A stretch of 64,000 nucleotides of DNA, from contig JACPOC010000032.1 in NCBI GenBank assembly GCA_016185125.1, forward strand, positions 87,376 through 151,375, given 5' to 3'. How positions within the stretch are numbered: the first letter of the stretch is position 1; the number at the start of each line of letters is the position of its first letter. The notes beneath the pieces are model-generated. The model made no database searches. It had not been told where the DNA came from and was given only the letters and a program-made list of their open reading frames with translations. Shown here one piece after another: positions 62,085 to 64,000 of this stretch. A program made the position numbers and the translations under genes. Source of the stretch: Bacteroidota bacterium (GTDB lineage Bacteria; Bacteroidota; Bacteroidia; B-17B0; Aurantibacillaceae).

Positions 62085-63059
62085 TTGAGTAAACTTTTAA
62101 ATAATAAGTTCATTGCGTTTCTGAAGCTTATCAGAATAGAGAATCTTATTATGATTGCATTAACACAGTATCTTATCAGGTATTGCGTGATGCAAAAAAT
62201 ATTGGCGGCCAATGGAATTGCACTCGGCTTAAATAGCTCCTTCTTTAATATTTTAGTTTTAAGTACCGTTTTAATTGCAGCCGCCGGATACATTATTAAT
62301 GATTATTTTGATGTAAAGACCGATATGATCAACCATCCAGACACAGTGGTTATTGATAAGGCTATTAAAAGACGTTGGGCAATTATTCTGCATATAACCT
62401 TTACTATAGTTGGTGTGCTATTGGGAGTTCTCTGCGCTTTAAAGGCCGGATATCTGCGTCTTGCTATTTTTCATTTCGCAGCCGCCACCCTTTTATGGTT
62501 TTACAGTACAAACTTTAAAAAACAACTTCTTATTGGGAATATTGTTGTTTCTCTATTGAGTGCTTCAGTAACCTTTATCCCCTTTGTGTATGAGATAGGG
62601 CTATTACAACGAGGTAACCCAAATTTTGCCTTACAACATACTGTAGCCGTTTTATCTTGTTTTAAAGTTGTATTTATATTTTCACTTTTTGCTTTTATTA
62701 CAAGCATGGCAAGAGAAATTATTAAAGACATGGAAGACTTTAAGGGAGATAAGGCTACCGGAGGCCTCACCATGCCTATATACTGGGGAATACCCGCGAG
62801 CAAACTTACTTCGTTTTTTCTTTTAGTGATAACTCAAATTTTATTGCTCTTTGTAATTTATAACTCGTTTAAGTTTTCACGAATTATTTTTTCTATACAA
62901 AGCATTTATATTTTAGTTGCTTTGGTGTTGCCTCTTATGATACTGTTAATACTCCTTCTAAAAGCGCAGCAACCGCGTAGATTTAAAATTGCCAGTCAGT
63001 TACTTAAATTTATAATGCTGCTGGGCCTTGGCTTCAGTATGATTTTTTACTACAATTAA
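62085..63059 (+). CDS. UbiA-family prenyltransferase (geranylgeranylglycerol-phosphate geranylgeranyltransferase-like)
   Basis: 324 residues, starting at TTG (62085) one base after the preceding stop; no upstream ATG is available and the first membrane segment (FLKLIRIENLIMIALTQYLI) is intact from here. The first Asp-rich motif is N72-DYFDVKTD-80; the second is REIIKDMEDFKGDKATGG. Eight to nine membrane helices are predicted. Closest resemblance is to the geranylgeranylglycerol-phosphate/4-hydroxybenzoate prenyltransferase branch common in Bacteroidota, whose product there is unproven. Next gene, maf, begins one base after its stop. Confidence 0.85.
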   Translation: MSKLLNNKFIAFLKLIRIENLIMIALTQYLIRYCVMQKILAANGIALGLNSSFFNILVLSTVLIAAAGYIINDYFDVKTDMINHPDTVVIDKAIKRRWAIILHITFTIVGVLLGVLCALKAGYLRLAIFHFAAATLLWFYSTNFKKQLLIGNIVVSLLSASVTFIPFVYEIGLLQRGNPNFALQHTVAVLSCFKVVFIFSLFAFITSMAREIIKDMEDFKGDKATGGLTMPIYWGIPASKLTSFFLLVITQILLLFVIYNSFKFSRIIFSIQSIYILVALVLPLMILLILLLKAQQPRRFKIASQLLKFIMLLGLGFSMIFYYN

Positions 63060-63060
63060 T

Positions 63061-63657
63061 ATGAACAAAATAGCCACGACCCTTACTGAGTTTCCTTTTA
63101 AGTTAATACTTGGCTCTGCTTCACCAAGAAGACAAGAACTTTTAAAAAGTCTTGGTTTTGATTTTCTTAATAAGCCTATGAAAGTAGATGAAAGCGGATG
63201 GCCGGAAGACTTGAAGGCTCAGGAAATATGTATTTATCTGGCTGAAAAAAAAGCAGACGCCTACGATGAAGAGATCAAAGCAGATGAATTATTAATTACT
63301 GCGGATACTATAGTTTGGTGCGAAGGAAAAGTATATAATAAGCCTGAGAATTTCGCTGAAGGAAAAAAAATGCTGGAATCTCTTAGCGGTAAAATGCACG
63401 AAGTTTTTACAGCCGTATGTTTAAAAAGTGCCAACAAACAAACTACGTTTTATGATGTAAGTAAAGTATTTTTTAAAAAATTAAAATCTGATGAAATAGA
63501 ATACTATTTAACCAATTATAGTCCTTACGATAAAGCAGGAGGCTATGGCGTACAGGATTGGATCGGGTACATTGGCATTGAGAAAATAGAAGGCAGCTTT
63601 TATAACGTGATGGGGCTTCCAGTAAAAAAACTATTTGAAGAACTGATTAAATTTTAA
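63061..63657 (+). CDS. Maf-family nucleoside triphosphate pyrophosphatase
   Basis: 198 residues of usual Maf length. GSASPRRQELLKSLG (18-32) is the N-terminal signature with the conserved Arg-Arg, and LLITADTIVWCEGKVYNKP gives the catalytic Asp; LSGKMHEVFTAVCL and GGYGVQDWIGYIGIEKIEGSFYNVMGLP (in part) complete the family pattern. It hydrolyses dTTP/UTP or modified pyrimidine nucleotides and is linked to septum-inhibition in other bacteria. It ends the ccmB-to-maf run and overlaps the convergent SpoIIE-type gene by 11 bases. Confidence 0.94.
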   Translation: MNKIATTLTEFPFKLILGSASPRRQELLKSLGFDFLNKPMKVDESGWPEDLKAQEICIYLAEKKADAYDEEIKADELLITADTIVWCEGKVYNKPENFAEGKKMLESLSGKMHEVFTAVCLKSANKQTTFYDVSKVFFKKLKSDEIEYYLTNYSPYDKAGGYGVQDWIGYIGIEKIEGSFYNVMGLPVKKLFEELIKF

Positions 63658-64000
63658 AACCCACTACGCTTACATCATCTATTTGCTCGTGTTGGTTTTT
63701 CCAATCTTCAAACGTAGCTTGCAATTTTTCCTTTTGAACAGCAAGAGGAAATTCATGTATAGACATTATAAGTTCTTTCAATTTATTTTGTTTAAATTTT
63801 TTTCCTTTTATTCCTCCAAATTGATCGCTAAAACCATCCGTTATCAAATACAATAGATCTCCTTTTTGCAGGTTAACAGACTCCTCTTTAAATGGAATCT
63901 GATTAACAAAAGCTCCAACCGGACGTCTGGTGCCCTTAAATTCGATTAATTTATTATTCCGCAAAATCCAAAGCGGATTGTTAGCTCCCGCCCACTTCAA
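63647..64000 (-). CDS. SpoIIE-type serine phosphatase, C-terminal part (5' end outside window)
   Basis: 117 residues remain, cut by the right window edge; the apparent first codon is not the start. LKWAGANNPLWILRNNKLIEF, RRPVGAFVNQIPF, LQKGDLLYLITDGFSDQFGG and the final EQIDDVSVVGFKI are the end of the PP2C-like SpoIIE domain, including the late Asp ligands in TDGF and DDVSV. Such enzymes act in partner-switching and general-stress signalling, often with N-terminal TPR or sensor domains, which would lie beyond the window. It converges on maf with an 11-base overlap of ends. Confidence 0.9.
   Translation of the reverse strand: MKWAGANNPLWILRNNKLIEFKGTRRPVGAFVNQIPFKEESVNLQKGDLLYLITDGFSDQFGGIKGKKFKQNKLKELIMSIHEFPLAVQKEKLQATFEDWKNQHEQIDDVSVVGFKI

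Overview
The window looks like a chromosomal segment from a member of the Bacteroidota. It is AT-rich, has many TAnnTTTG-type -7 elements, and encodes PorV/PorQ-family, PorP/SprF and PorE-like type IX secretion (T9SS) proteins, cargo with type A and type B (CHU_C) C-terminal sorting domains, a TonB-dependent receptor with a carboxypeptidase-regulatory prefix, a PafA phosphatase and a Reg_prop/Y_Y_Y sensor kinase. I saw no rRNA, transposase, phage gene or CRISPR array; the one tRNA is tRNA-His. Genus and species cannot be called from what is visible.

Layout. 1-1345: end of glycyl-tRNA synthetase, HIT protein, GreA. 1420-10698 (minus): a three-gene operon of TonB-dependent receptor, ~1480-residue exported protein and PorV-family barrel. 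10945-18104: small basic secreted protein, dCMP deaminase, Nfu, divergent NadB, PIF1-like helicase, aldehyde dehydrogenase. 18199-22058: a T9SS type A secreted protein and an aldo/keto reductase. 22323-28630 (minus): a tripartite RND efflux operon with a palindromic operator candidate and a small acidic secreted protein. 28926-29000: tRNA-His. 29065-40703 (minus): a SprB/SprF-like surface-protein operon with two related CHU_C proteins, PorP/SprF, two small secreted proteins and a PorE-like protein ending in a SPOR-like domain. 40807-44371 (minus): PafA and a membrane NDP-sugar dehydratase. 44689-50410: FtsK, LolA, PhoH, SAM hydrolase, ABM monooxygenase. 50419-54439: a LytS/LytTR two-component system. 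54497-56122: M1 metallopeptidase. 56204-63657: cytochrome c maturation genes ccmB, C, D, E, F followed by DUF2520, KdsC-like, UbiA-family and Maf genes. 63647-end: a SpoIIE-type phosphatase running off the edge.

The most striking signal is a regulatory circuit. Direct repeats of about [A/G]CCA[C/G]TT[A/T]T, spaced exactly 21 bp, occur at three places: before the two-propeller sensor kinase gene, before the TonB-receptor operon about 40 kb away, and just after the LytTR response-regulator gene. In all three the last repeat lies 41 or 42 bp before an imperfect TAnnTTTG element. This suggests a LytTR regulator that activates its own kinase gene, the receptor/secretion operon and a short terminator-ended transcript. 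The kinase gene itself has a one-base frameshift in an A-run and no ATG, GTG or TTG ahead of its signal peptide, so the system is either decaying in this genome or affected by sequence error.

Several genes (nadB, ccmB, the M1 peptidase gene, the SAM hydrolase gene, lolA, nfu) have their -7 element only 3 to 13 bases before the best start codon, predicting leaderless or nearly leaderless mRNAs.
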